DNA from: Biomphalaria glabrata | Taxonomy: Eukaryota; Mollusca; Gastropoda; Planorbidae | DNA: 64,000 nucleotides | Assembly (NCBI RefSeq): GCF_947242115.1 | Contig: NC_074719.1 | Coordinates: 41,622,349-41,686,348, forward strand | Reading direction: 5' to 3' | In this document: positions 10,018 to 20,825 of the stretch, in pieces | Position numbering within the stretch: the first letter of the stretch is position 1 | Layout of the letters: every line of letters starts with the position of its first letter | The notes under the pieces: model-generated | Told to the model about the DNA's origin: nothing | What the model saw: the letters and a program-made list of their open reading frames with translations, nothing else | Databases searched by the model: none | Position numbers and translations under genes: made by a program

Positions 10018-11450
10018 TTATCGTGGTCTCCCTTGTTGAGTCTCGGAAACTCTTGGCTGCTGTTGTGACTCTTCCGCGGCCCGCTGTTGGTCGCCGTCAC
10101 CTGTCATCCATGGCTCTGCAGTCGCGTCCGTATCTTGTTCAGCCCATTCATCGTAGCGCTTTCTTGGACTACTCACTGGCACCCACCAGTTCTTGCCTTC
10201 CTCCACGTCCCGGTCCTGCATCGTCTCGCTCCCGAAGATCAGGGACACCAGAGGCTCCCACCAAACTCCGTGGTCGACGTAGCCTTGAATGTCCCAGTCA
10301 CGCCCAAACTTGGAGATCATTTCGTCCAGCCAGTTCTTGAAACCCTCGCCACGTCTGCTCCCCGAGCGTCTGGAGGAGAGGAGCGTCACCAGGGGCTCGT
10401 ACCTGTCTCTCAGCTCCAAGTAGCGTTTAATCTCTTCCTCCCTGCCTGAACTGGCGGCCACCTCGTCCAGCCACTGCTTCAGGTTCTCGTCCTGGTAGCG
10501 GCCCAGTTCTCGTCTGCGGTTAAGATCGCGCAGTCTTTCGAGCCTCTGTCGTTGCTCCATGAGTCTTCTACGCTCAAGCTCTTTTATTAAAGCCTCGATC
10601 TCAGGATCTCGCAATCTTCTCTGTTCTGTAGGATTGATGGTTGTGGTATCTTCTGGAGGGAATATGTCTTGATTGTTTCCTGTTTGCATTCCCTGAATAT
10701 GATTTAAAAAAAAAAACACATGTGAGATATAAGAATAGTGTAGGGGGATGTTATTATTTAGGGCCTGTCACTGAAAGAGATTATATACAAGGCAAAAGAG
10801 ATGCCTCCTTTGGTAGAAAGGTCGACAGGTCATGTGTGGTGTCCCAGCGGTTCAACGGAATAAAGAATAGGTGAAGATGAACGTGAATAATTTAGACGGT
10901 ATAATTATTTAGAAGGTATTGGAAAGCTAAAATTATTGAAAAGTATAATTATTTAGTAGGTGTGATTTTCAAAAGATAAAATTAATTACAAGGTATAATA
11001 TATTAGATGGTATATTCTTTTTTTTAATATGCAGGTTATTTAGAAGTAATTATTATTTCAAATATATTAGTAATAAAGGTACAATTTGTAAAAAGTTTAA
11101 TACTTTACATTGTATTATGATTAGAAGGTACACATTTTTAAAAGGTCGTATTATTTAGCAAATATAGTGTCGTAGAAGTTATGATTATTTAGACAATATA
11201 AGTATTTAGATGGTATAGTTACCTGGTTTTTTGTAGAAGCTGGGCCAATCACAGGGGGCAGGTTATTCGGAGAGTGGGGAGCAGGCGTGGCGATGGGCGG
11301 CAAAGTTTGTATTTCTGGTAGACCAGATCTTGTTGTCTGAGTATTGTTGGGTATATTTTGGGGCAGTGTTCCCGTGGTGCCGTTAATGTTCTCTTGAGAC
11401 GACACTAACACAGTAACAGCTAGGACTATGGTACATGCGTATGAATACAT
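10018..11450 (-). CDS. secreted protein with duplicated WLDE/EPLV motif, two coding exons
   Basis: Function unknown; family not recognised. Exons: 11223..11450 (start ATG at 11450) and 10018..10692, joined in phase 0 (AAC CAG|gtaact ... attcag|GGA ATG). The product is 300 aa. Residues 1-18 are a signal peptide (MYSYACTIVLAVTVLVSS). Residues 20-76 are Pro/Thr/Asn-rich with NGT and NNT glycosylation sequons. Residues 100-140 are charged, with runs of Arg/Glu likely to form a helix or coiled coil. Then come two imperfect copies of a 35-residue unit: LKQWLDE...GREEEIKRY...EPLVTLL (147-181) and FKNWLDE...GRDWDIQGY...EPLVSLI (194-228). The tail is Gln/Glu-rich. There are no cysteines after the signal peptide. 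Exon 2 is GC-rich against AT-rich surroundings. A donor at about 11559 and acceptor at about 11472 suggest an upstream 5'-UTR exon. Confidence 0.8.
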
Positions 11451-11471
11451 TTCTGTCTGGCAGCGAGAGTC

Positions 11472-11580
11472 TGGAATAAAATAAAAATTAAAACCTAGCG
11501 TAGGAATACATGATAATTGATATAATAGCGGGTGTCGCTCGAGGATAATGACTACTTACCTTAAACATGTCTCGTTTTCA
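11472..11580 (-). other. predicted 5'-UTR exon and intron with short upstream ORF
   Basis: On the minus strand ACATGTTTAAG|gtaagt (donor about 11558) and ttttattccag|ACTCTCG (acceptor about 11471) flank an 87-bp intron just upstream of the secreted-protein start codon. If spliced, an upstream ATG (ATG TTT AAG) opens a 17-codon reading frame that overlaps the main ATG in another frame, ending in TAG. Transcription start not determined. Confidence 0.4.
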
Positions 11581-11764
11581 AAAAAGTAATTTAATTGTAA
11601 ATAATCTCCCCAAATAAAATAAACTTCTGGAATATATTTTATTAACGCATTCATTCAATGGCCTGAGAAAATGTAACATGCATTACAGGAATTTGTTTGT
11701 TACTTTGTAATAACGGCAGACATTTTGAATTTAGAGACCAAACTTATTCTTTGGATTTGGTGGA

Positions 11765-11940
11765 AATGTGTGGCTGAAAGGTCTAAACCGCTTAGCTGCC
11801 TAACAAGGGGGGAGGGGTCGAGTTCCAGCGCCTGAACTGAACACAGCCCAAAAACCTTCTTCCAGATAACCCTCCCTCCAGTGATTCACAAAAAAAGAGT
11901 TAAGACCATGCTGTAAGCATGAAAGATGCGCTATACTTCA
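11765..11940 (+). repeat. SINE family B fragment
   Basis: Contains GTGTGGCTGAAAGGTCTAAA, a box-B-like GGTCGAGTTCCAG, then ACCTTCTTCCAGATAACCCT and the tail GCTGTAAGCATGAAAGATGC GCTATA. The tail block (GCATG-TGTAAGCATGAAAGTAGCGCTATATAAA) is shared with copies at 13712..13913, 37506..37755 and 58222..58375. Confidence 0.65.
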
Positions 11941-12007
11941 GTAACCATAGTGGAACCATTGTGTATTTGGAGATTTTCACCAAACAATGTGAAATTAAAT
12001 ATCAATT

Positions 12008-12850
12008 TTGCCAATAAAATAATAGCCCCAAATAAAATAATAGCCCCAAACAAAAAAATAATAGCCCCAAATAAAATAATAGCCCCAAATAAAATAATAC
12101 CTCCAAATAAAATAATAGCCCCAAATAAAATAATAGCCCCAAATAAAATAATAGCCCCAAATAAAATAATAGCCCCAAATAAAATAATAGCCCCAAATAA
12201 AATAATACCTCCAAATAAAATAATAGCCCCAAATAAAATAATACCTCCAAATAAAATAATAGCCCCAAATAAAATAATAGCCCCAAATAAAATAATAGCC
12301 CCAAATAAAATAATAGCCCCAAATAAAATATTAGCCCCAAATAAAATATTAGCCCCAAATAAAATAATAGCCCCAAATAAAATAATAGCCCCAAATAAAA
12401 TAATAGCCCCAAATAAAATATTAGCCCCAAATAAAATATTAGCCCCAAATAAAATAATAGCCCCAAATAAAATAATAGCCCCAAATAAAATATTAGCCCC
12501 AAATAAAATAATAGCCCCAAATAAAATATTAGCCCCAAATAAAATAATAGCCCCAAATAAAATAATAGCCCCAAATAAAATATTAGCCCCAAATAAAATA
12601 ATAGCCCCAAATAAAATAGTAGCCCCAAATAAAATAATAGCCCCAAATAAAATAATAGCCCCAAATAAAATATTAGCCCCAAATAAAATAATAGTCCCAA
12701 TATAAAATAATAGCCCCAAATAAAATAATAGCCCCAAATAAAATAATAGCCCCAAATAAAATATTAGCCCCAAATAAAATAATAGCCCCAATATAAAATA
12801 ATAGCCCCAAATAAAATTATAGCCCCAAATAAAATAATAGCTGCAAATGG
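12008..12850 (+). repeat. 18-bp minisatellite, about 46 copies
   Basis: Tandem array of CCCCAAATAAAATAATAG with variants (CCTCC for GCCCC, ATTAG for AATAG, ATATAAAAT near 12700 and 12790). Unit length is divisible by three, so long frames stay open on both strands: 259 codons plus-strand (APNKII repeats) and 321 and 232 codons minus-strand (ILFGAI and LGLLFY repeats). Three overlapping open frames over the same array is itself evidence that none is a gene. Confidence 0.93.
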
Positions 12851-13151
12851 AAAAGTTTAGAATATTTGATTCCGCAGAGCTAAAAAAAAAAGGCACAAAT
12901 TTATCATATAACTTAAAAAACTAAAACGTTTCATCTTATATACCATACGCCGCGCAGGGGCGTAACTAGGGATTTGGGGGCCCGGGGGGATTGACCTCTT
13001 TGGGGGCCCCTTGCATTTTGACATTCGACATATGACATGGAATAATGTACGCAAAGATATATAAGCCCCAAATCAAATTGGTTCAGTATATCAGTAAACT
13101 TAACAAAAAGTAATCAAGACTCTTTTAATGAATAAAAGCTTTGTTTATTAG

Positions 13152-13418
13152 TTAAATAATGCACAAGTGACAAATCTCAATTGATATCGCTTCACGTCGT
13201 GCATTCTGTGCAGCAAAGACATCTATAACATCATCTACATCGATACTTTCTAGTATTTGTGACTTCACTGACATTAAAGCCATGATAAGCCTTTCTTGTG
13301 TCATTGTGCTTCTGAGATAGCTTTTGATGAACTTGAGCTTTGAGAATGATCTCTCACATGACGTAATGGAAGTGGCCTGAGTTAGCAGTATTCGGAGGAG
13401 GTTGCAAAGTTTGAGCAC
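13152..13418 (-). pseudogene. hAT transposase C-terminal dimerisation region, fragment
   Basis: The 88-codon frame reads LCNLLRILLTQATSITSCER, SFSKLKFIKSYLRSTMTQER and LIMALMSV. SCERSFSKLKFIKSYLRSTM is the hAT C-terminal (Dimer_Tnp_hAT) signature as found in ZMYM- and TTF-type hAT transposases. Only this end survives; no upstream catalytic part was found in the window. A related piece of the same 3' end is at 19870..19945. Confidence 0.8.
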
Positions 13419-13711
13419 ACGTAATTACCATATGAAGCCTGTTTCCTCAATATGTCTATTGGTGATTGTATTACTGGTTTGTTGATGAAGAGTGCTCGTG
13501 CATCAATGACATCATACAAACAGGAAAAGTAGCACAGTTTGTCATGAGCGGGTCTTCATCTAACAGGTGTCTTGGTTCAAGAAGAAACCCAAAGGTATCC
13601 ATTTTCTTTCCAGCCTTTGAAAATGCCCTTCATCTCCATATGAAATCTGTTGAATTGCAGTCCTACATTAGAACTCAACTTCCCATCTCAACTTTTCTTT
13701 CTTCTATAGCT

Positions 13712-13913
13712 TTTATATAGCGTTACTTTCATGCTTATAGCATGCTCAGAGCGCTTTGGTCCAATCTAGGAGTTGGTTTTCCGTTCTGCCTTTAGGCGCT
13801 CAGTAAACGCAACTCTGCCCGAGTCGGGTGTCGAACCTCGAGTCCCCTTCTAGGTAGCCAAGACAAGCCAAGTTCAAGCGCACTTAGCCTCTCGACCACG
13901 CTTCCCACAGGGA
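13712..13913 (-). repeat. tRNA-derived SINE, family B
   Basis: On the minus strand: GTGGTCGAGAGGCTAAGTGC, then GAGGTTCGACACCCGACTCG (box A and box B in tRNA order), a middle block with GCCTAAAGGCAGAACGGAAA, and the tail GAGCATGCTATAAGCATGAA with GCTATATAAAAGCTATA. A nearly identical longer copy is at 37506..37755. It lies inside the decayed hAT element. Confidence 0.8.
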
Positions 13914-14149
13914 TTACAGGGAATCCATAGTATTCACTACCTTCTTTTGCTTTTTTGTTGGATTGGGTTTTTGTCAGTTTCTCATCATTTTGCAGAAAGC
14001 ATGAAAGGGTACTAATTTCTTTAGCAGCTTTCCATATATGCAGTCCAGACTTTTGTAGTTTCTTCCGAACTATATTAATTGGGAGCAAGAGCTTTGACCA
14101 GAATTCAAGATAGGCAAAAAATTCTTAATTTTCCACTGCATGAAGAAGA

Positions 14150-14753
14150 TTCTGTCCTAATATTATATGGTACTACGTCATTGTTGGTTGTTTATGTTTT
14201 GTGCGCAAACAAAAGGATTCAGAGCATACAAAAGTGGGAAAGATCCATATCTCGTTATGCTCGAGTATAGAAATACTCCGATAAGTGGACTGCCGTATTC
14301 ACCATCACAACTGGTGACGAGTAGAAGACTCAGGGAATCATTCGAACTGATCCCAAACTATTTAAACCATCGGTAGCTGAAAATGCAGAGACATTACTCA
14401 ACGAACGACAGATGAAAAGCAAAGTGAAATACAATGCAAAAGCAAGACTACCTAAAGATTATTCTGTCGGAGAGTTCGTCTAGGTCAAACATGGCAGAAA
14501 GCAGTTGTCATAAAAACATTCAGCACCCAGATCTTACATCTTAAAGACAAACGGAAAAACATACAGAAGAAATCAACGCTTTTTTAATAAGAGTTTCGAT
14601 GAAGACATCTCTGGGTACTATGATACCGATGGAGACAATGAACTGCAAACTGTTGGAACAAACGAAACAGACAGTTATAGACCAACGTCTAGAGAACTTG
14701 TTGTGCCAGTCAAGACAACCAGAAGTGGACGAATTGTTAAAGTTCCTAGTAGA
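14150..14753 (+). mobile_element. fossil Ty3/gypsy-like retrotransposon, 3' end of pol
   Basis: LTR-retrotransposon fossil, broken. The recognisable part is the end of the integrase region: YRNTPISGLPYSPSQL is the typical 'NTP...G-SP-QL' motif, and the frame set ends with TRSGRIVKVPSR, the usual gypsy pol C-terminus. No LTR or other domain is adjacent. The 3' border is formed by the next insertion at 14754. Old and fragmentary. Confidence 0.7.
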
Positions 14754-15172
14754 CAGGGCCGGCCTTATGCCACTGCAGCCTATGCGGTCGCAGTGGGCCC
14801 CGCGCTTTCATAGGACACGCGCTAATTCTAAGTGTACATTATTAAATTAAACCATTATAACGTATATAAAATAACAGGGTTTTCGTGACCTCCTGATTTT
14901 CCAGGGCCTCCAGGAAATCTCATGAAAAGGCAAAATATACGATAAAGTCCTGAACTTTTTTTGAATTTATTCAAATCTCCTGAAGAATAGACGAAATTGA
15001 CATTTTGGGGTGCCAATAAATAAAAAGTGGCATTTCGAGCTTTCATTTGATAAAAATGTATTGCAAAGACGAAAGTAGGCCTATTTTCTAATTAAAAAAA
15101 AAATAATATTGACATTATGCTCATCCCTACCCAGACTAGGCCCCGCGCGATCAGTTTTGCATAGGGCCTCCA
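14754..15172 (-). mobile_element. hAT MITE, truncated copy of the 24186..24726 element
   Basis: Starts CAGGGCCGGCCTTATGCCAC and shares TATGCGGTCGCAGTGGGC and CGCGCTTTCATA with the right end of the complete 24.2-kb copy in reverse. The far end has GGCCCCGCGCGATCAGTTTT GCATAGGGCC, matching the other sub-terminal block, but lacks the last bases. It therefore sits in opposite orientation and has lost one terminus. Confidence 0.7.
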
Positions 15173-15984
15173 AATGGTAGATATCACTCTTAAGAACTTT
15201 AAAAGGAAGGGTGTGATAATAACTTCAAAAGGATTAGATGGAAATAAAAATAGAGTTTCCATTGGATTGAGGAAAGATGAATAGAGGGGTAATAACTCGA
15301 GAGTGAAGTTTAATTCTGAAATTAAAGACGCCAAACCCTAATAATGGACTATTCTTGCATTATTAAGAATAACTTTTGGATCTGTTATACTCGATTCTGT
15401 AAATTTTGCTTCAAGGTTAATTAGTGTAGCCATAAAATACTCGCCATTTAGATCTATTATTAGTAAAGGTAATAAGATACCTGGAATTCGCTGTATATCA
15501 TGCAGTTTTATTCGTGGCAACAAAGTTTAAAATGTAAAACTAACTTTAAAAAAAAACTTTGATCTCTGTGGGAAAAAATATTTTTAAAATGTCAACAAAG
15601 TCAACGTACTGATAGACCTAGATCTAGGTTTAGTCTTTGTGATAAATTTTTAATCCATAAATGTTGAAAAAAAAGACACCCGTTGACACTATTTGTCAAT
15701 CAAATATATTAATGTATGTATTTACAAATAAATTTCGGACACCCATTTGGGGGCCCCCCCTAGGTGGGGGCCCGGGGGGATTTTAAATTTCTCCCCCCCC
15801 CCTCCCCCCCCTTAGTTACGCCACTGCATACGCCGGATACACCAAAACGCTTACTACTTGTAGTTTTTCTCCTTTCGATAAAAATCTCACATAGGTAAAA
15901 CATTATCACGGAGTTAAGAGCGATCAAGTTCTGACGACGACAGCACAGTTTCAGGGAAGTTGATCACCGGATCTATTGAGACAT

Positions 15985-16135
15985 GCCAGGGAAGGAGGAC
16001 AAAAAATCAAGTGGATAAAGTAATAAAAGACACCGGGCATGGAGACGTAAAGCACAGGATAGATCAAAATGGAGAGATGTGCTAAAGCAGGCCAGGGACC
16101 TCCATCGGCTGTAGCGCCACTGGGCTGGATGGATA
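15985..16135 (+). repeat. LINE reverse transcriptase C-terminal fragment
   Basis: Translates around 16070..16130 to RDVLKQARDLHRL and then RHWAGWMD. This is the 'W-DV--QA-DL--L' end of a LINE ORF of the group with the 'RGRP--TW' motif. Short and degraded. Confidence 0.5.
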
Positions 16136-16309
16136 GCTATTATAAGATAGTTTTTAAGAGAATGGAAAAAGTTTTCATGAAAAACTGAATAATCATTCCT
16201 TTTAGTAAAAGAAATGAATTTCCTGGCAAGTTGCCTACAGGTTAGGTTATTCTTCAAAACAAAACCTGGTCGAAAGCAAGAACGATTGTGTTTTGGCCAG
16301 GATTATCGA

Positions 16310-16425
16310 AATAACTTGCCCTGAATTCGGCAAAATATGTAGGTCACAGCTGGGACAGCGCATCCACGGGAAATACTGCATTCCTCACTAATCTTCGGAC
16401 TCGAAGACTAGCCTTATTATCGAAA
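16310..16425 (+). repeat. LINE 3' end with zinc-finger remnant
   Basis: DNA closely matches 1258..1370 (CCCTGAATTCGGCAAAATAT GTAGGTCACAGCTGGG, then ATACTGCATTCCTCACTAAT CTTCGGACTCGAAGAC). It is the same LINE 3' end, here keeping the CIHGKY-like segment between finger and tail. Confidence 0.7.
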
Positions 16426-16639
16426 TATATATTTTAAAACAACAATGAAATGTTAAGCAATAGAAACTTTTTCGTTGACTAGGGGACGTGAATTGATCCA
16501 GGCGTCTGTGTGAAGTCACTCAATGACTCTCTCTTTGTATCTGTTCTATTTTGTGGAATAGTGTTGTAGATGATGGGGGAAAAAAGTGCCCTAGTAAACA
16601 CAACGAATTTCTATTCATTGACTGCTTCAGTCATAAAAC

Positions 16640-17260
16640 GACTATGGTTGATCTCGAACACTTTTTCATATGGCTGTGGAGCCCTATTTTGGAGAGACAT
16701 TCCCATCCACATATATCGCAGGTCAAGGTGGCTTTTGCTTTGGTGGTAGAGGAGCTGGCCATTAGGACTGAGTGTGCCACTACCGCTGCGTCTTCCGCAA
16801 AGAGCATATCTCTTATGAGGGTGGTTCTGATTTTAGTTTTGACCCTCAGTCTAGCAATATTTAAAAGTTTGCCATCAAATCTGGAATGAAGATATATGCT
16901 TTCGGTGTATTTGTCAAACGCGTGGTGGATTAGCATTGAGAAGAGTATTCCGAAGAGGGTTGGGGCCAGGACACATCCATGTTTGACTCCGTTGTTTATG
17001 CTGAAACTTTCGGAGCAGACGCCGTCAAACTGCACAGAACCCATCATATTTTGATGGAAAGAGACTAATATTTAGCAGCTTGGGTGGACAGCCTTTTATC
17101 TGTAAGATTTTAAATAGGCCTTCTCTGCTGACTAGATCAAAGGCCTTTGTCAGGTCAATAAAAGGCATCCTTTGCTCTCTGCACTTTTCCTGAAGTTGAA
17201 GGATGGAAAAATCATGTCAATTGTGGATCTCCTGAGCGAAAGGATTAAGGATCAATAAAG
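16640..17260 (-). repeat. LINE reverse transcriptase, central to C-terminal part, decayed
   Basis: Minus strand: LTKAFDLVSREGLFKILQ (motif A region, 17080..17150), a frameshift, then GVKHGCVLAPTLFGILFSML (motif B, 'G--QGC-L-P-LF---F--L') and DMLFAEDAAVVAHS, where the catalytic F-A-D-D reads FAED. Then, out of order, a CDICGWECLSKIGLHSHMKK zinc finger. The missing RT segment between them shows an internal deletion. Confidence 0.8.
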
Positions 17261-17279
17261 CAGTCGTCTTAGTTTTAAC

Positions 17280-17505
17280 GGAGGCGCGATGGTTGAGCGG
17301 TAAAGCGCTTGACTTCCAAACCGGAGGTCCTGGGTTCGAATCCTGGTGAAGACTGGAATTTTGAATTTCGGGAGCCTCTGAATCCACCCAGCCCTAATGG
17401 GTACGTGACATTAGTTGGGGGAAAAGTTAAAGCTGTTGGTCGTTGTTCTGGCTATATTCTTTAACCGTGGGCCACAGAAAGATTACCTTTACCTGCCCTA
17501 CGCAT
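17280..17505 (+). repeat. tRNA-derived SINE, family A
   Basis: GGAGGCGCGATGGTTGAGCG (box A) and GGTTCGAATCC at about 17333 (box B), then CCAGCCCTAATGGGTACGTG, TTGGTCGTTGTTCTGG and TTAACCGTGGGCCACAGAAA. It has lost part of the segment between the two. Not a tRNA gene: no acceptor stem closes around the head. Confidence 0.8.
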
Positions 17506-17873
17506 CGCAAATGTTTTAAGAAAATCACTACTTCTAGTTGTTAACCCTAAAGTCGCGTGAGTTAGTTTAGCCTCCATTGTTTATGCACTCATTGAAAAAC
17601 AGCTCAACACTTTAAGGGTTAAGCCAGACAGACCATCGAAATGTCTACAAACAAGTTTTAGAATAATCCTATGACCCCACTGGATTCACACAACCTGGAA
17701 ACTAAACAACAGAACACTGATGACATCACCAAACAGTCCATATCAATAATCAAGTATGGACTCAAAATACGTCGGTTGGAAAGCTTAACCCATTTACTCC
17801 TTAGCCCACCAAACCTCAATGAGTTAAAGAGTTAATTAAAACAAAGAATATATTTACAAGAATATATATATAG

Positions 17874-17916
<43 letters not shown>

Positions 17917-18765
17917 CAATAATGATAATCTCTACACCAAAACGAATGTTACCTTGGATACAATGAAGGTCAACGAGCTTAGCAGAAATCTTTCGCTTCA
18001 AAAAACACTTTCAGGAGCTTATATAGCTTTTATGCGGCCGACTTTTTTTTTTTTTGTTCCAATCTTTGTTAGGACAAGATGAATCCTTTTTCTGATTGCT
18101 GATGACAAAATGAAGATGGCTCATCATAGTACCACCCTCCCCCACCTCATATCCACAAAACAAAATGTATCTCGTTTGTTCTAGAAAAGGCGATTGACCT
18201 TTGCATTAAGAGTACGTTGCTTTTGTCGTGGGTGTAAATAGCCTGTTGTGGCTTGGGAGCGGCCGGAGTTTTTGTTTAGCTGAAGCGTGTCTGGGAACTA
18301 CCTGACGGTATTGATATTCAAAGAGATGAACAACACAGCATAATCAGATTTGGTCTATTGGTAACGTCATTTGGTTACAATACTATCTATGATGCACCAG
18401 TAGATTGACTCTTATGATTATTTAAATCAAGCGTCATGTTTTGCTGACTCAAAAGAGGAGAAAATGGTTTCAAAGAGGAAAAAAAATATTCGTTGACTCA
18501 TCTAAAACAGGAGGGGAGACCATCGTGTCAAGTTCACAGCGACCGTATAGAGAACACTGAGAAATGTATTCCTGTTATGAAGACGTGTCCGGAAAAACAT
18601 GAAAAGTTTTTTTTTCTTGGGGGACTACATGTGATATTCACCGTACAGAAAGCTCTTTGTGCAAATATAATAAAATGGAATGACTTATATGGTCCTTAGC
18701 CCATGTTTGAGACGCTGGTGGATCGGAGGGGGGCGGGCGGTATATTCTGTGTGTGAGCGTTTAGG
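17505..18765. other. no gene recognised
   Basis: Mixed sequence with a (GATA)n/(GA)n microsatellite at 17868..17917. A 68-codon plus-strand frame at 18493 has no recognisable features. Confidence 0.5.
17868..17917. repeat. (GATA)n(GA)n microsatellite
   Basis: About six TAGATAGA units running into about 12 GA units. Confidence 0.9.
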
Positions 18766-18767
18766 CC

Positions 18768-20124
18768 ATGAGCGTAGCTGAGGGGGGGGGGTGACCCCCC
18801 CAAAAATGAAATCCCCCCGCAGTGGGGGGGGGGGGGGTCGGAATAAGTGACTGATTTTTTGCTTTGATTTTCTTTATTAGGAGAGATTTTAATACTTGCC
18901 CCAGCGCAGCCAATGTGGTTTTTGAGCTTAAAGCCCCTTACTAGGGGGTTTCGCAGTTAAATCCCACTCTTCTATAAAACAAAACAAAACAAAATAATGT
19001 AAACAACAATTCCCAAATTCTAAGAGCATAGCTAAGGGTGGTTTTATTTTTAAAACCTCCTCCTAAATTTACGATAAAATCCCCCTCTTCAATATAAGAC
19101 TATCCATACATCAGTCATTCTGTGAGCGTCGCACTGTAGATAACTCAGAATATGCATTTTGTTGGCCTTCAATACCATAAATGGTGCTTGGCGGCGGCCG
19201 CCCAAAAACCTTGGGGAAGCTCACAGCGCTCCTTCAGACCCCCTTGCTGGCAATGGCGGGGAGTCTACAATTTTCCCACTAACTCCAGGAAGAACCTATT
19301 CTAGGGCACAATAAACGTCTTCCGAAAGAATGAAGGGTCGGAATGTAATAAAGATTAATTATGTACACACACATACACTCTCACACACACAGATATATAT
19401 TTTTTTTAAATAGGTGCTACACTCAGTGATGGATTTCCTTACTTTTAACTACTAATAAATTAATAATAAACGTAATTAAAATGCAAGAAAAGTACAATTT
19501 TTTCTCCATATTGAAAAAAAGGTGCTGGTGCGTCGTACCGGTGCGTACCGTCACAAAAAAAAAAAAAGCATTTGAGGGGGGGGGGGGAATCCACCCCAAA
19601 CCCCGAAAAAAAAAATCCTGGCTATGCCCATGGTTTAGGCAAAGAGTTAGGGTTTTGAAAAAAAAAATCGCCCCCTCCCTCAAAAGTTCTGGATCTAGTT
19701 GTTTGAGATTTCTGATTTCTCTATTTAAGGAGGGGGGGGGTCAAAATTAAAATAAATGTCCTAAATTTTTGTTTACAGTAAATATTAAATATTACGCCAC
19801 TGCCATGTAATCTATTCACGTGAAGTAAAAAATACTAGACAGCATTCTTCTAGACTCTATATAATGTTATACATGTCTTCGTTGCACAGAAAGCACGACT
19901 TGAGGCGATATGAATTGAGATTTGTCACTTGTGCATTATCTCGCCAATAAACATTTATTTTACATTTATTTTTTTCATTTATTTTACTTCTATACTGTAC
20001 CAATCGGAATTTAGACATATATTTATTAAGTGCATTATCTCATGTCATGATGTCGAAGGTTAAAATGCAGGGGCCCCTAAACAGGTCAACCCCCCGTGCC
20101 CCCACTTCTCTGGCTACGCCACTG
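18768..20124. mobile_element. cluster of hAT-end fragments
   Basis: Several remnants of transposon termini lie together. TTACGCCACTG ends at 19797. GGCTACGCCACTG ends at 20124, preceded (19870..19945) by sequence reverse-matching the transposase 3' end at 13140..13200 (CAGAAAGCACGACTTGAGGC, ATTTGTCACTTGTGCATTAT). At 19640..19700 the left end of the 5528 family appears in reverse (TTAGGGTTTT, AATCGCCCCCTCCCTC, TTCTGGATCTAG). Poly-G and poly-C runs occur throughout (18780..18835, 19575..19590, 19730..19740). I could not pair complete ends or target duplications. Confidence 0.55.
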
Positions 20125-20374
20125 CGGTAATGTAACGTAGTCGCCTAGAAAGTTCTCGACTATGAGTTAAAAATGGAAACATCTCATTTACATAAATTAA
20201 GTGAGAAATATATTAAGTTCCGCTTAGACATGTAAAAACAACATTGACTTTTGAGGTATTCTTTTTTTTTTCTTATCAGAACGGATAAAGAAGGAAGGAT
20301 AAAGACATCAATATTTGTAAACAGCGTGATCAACGAGGATAGGGTTAAATCAATAAGTAGACATGATCATGTAC

Positions 20375-20560
20375 ATATATGGCGATATTGGTTAAAACAA
20401 AATAATTAATAAGCAGTAATTAATTGACTAATTGGATAATTTTTTCATGCCTTTGTCTATGCCAATGAATAATTGTGCAAAGATTCAACGTGATCCAAGA
20501 ATAGGTGTGGGAGAAGTCAGTGTACAAACTTTTTACCCGACAGACAGACACACACTATAC
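20375..20560 (+). repeat. dispersed repeat family D
   Basis: Contains TAATTGACTAATTGGATAAT, TGTCTATGCCAATGAATAAT TGTGCAAAGATTCAACGTGA and ACAAACTTTTTACCCGACAG ACAGAC, in the same order as the 5.1-kb copy. The end is cut by the solo LTR that follows. Confidence 0.65.
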
Positions 20561-20595
20561 CAACTATGCAGCAATAATATAAATAATAATAATAA

Positions 20596-20821
20596 TGTTA
20601 TAACTGCCATGCGCACCACCATCCAGACTAGTGCAAAAGGTGCGCACTTCTAGAAACCAGACTAGGAAGAATGTTTACATTAGGAAGAAGAACGATTTCC
20701 GCCCAAGTCTAGAGCCGAAGTGAAGAGACTGTGCTAAAGGAAGATGTTGTTATAATGTATTTGTGATGCCCTGTGAATAAACATCCTTGTCTCGTTGAGT
20801 CGTCTCACTTAACTTATTACA
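20596..20821 (+). mobile_element. solo LTR, 226 bp
   Basis: LTR-retrotransposon fossil. Begins TGTTATAACTGCCATGCGCA, ends AACTTATTACA, so it has the TG...CA ends of an LTR, with an AATAAA signal near the 3' end. It is flanked by a 4-bp duplication ATAA (20592..20595, 20822..20825). Two more copies are at 22967..23193 and 25046..25277. No internal region is present. Superfamily not determined. Confidence 0.75.
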
Positions 20822-20825
20822 ATAA

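Larger units (their letters stand above)
12955..15826 (-). mobile_element. decayed hAT transposon, composite, about 2.9 kb
   Basis: Left end CAGGGGCGTAACTAGG (12955) and right end TTAGTTACGCCACTG (to 15826) are inverted repeats of the CAG-G/T-GGCGTAACTA type. CATACGCCG occurs on both flanks (12944..12952, 15827..15835), with two extra bases on the left. Next to the left end is the C-terminal part of a hAT transposase on the minus strand. The middle has been filled by later insertions: a SINE (13712..13913), a fossil gypsy pol fragment (14150..14753) and a second hAT end (14754..15171). Sub-terminal blocks GGGGGCCCGGGGGGATT appear near both ends. Confidence 0.75.

Noticed and set aside
11926-12896. 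259- and 321-codon ORFs on opposite strands
   Set aside because: Both are readings of the 18-bp minisatellite.
16551-16889. 112-codon plus-strand ORF
   Set aside because: Antisense of the LINE reverse transcriptase at 16640..17260.
17280-17365. tRNA gene (box A and B, GGTTCGAATCC)
   Set aside because: No acceptor or anticodon stems pair; the same head occurs in several copies followed by the same SINE body.
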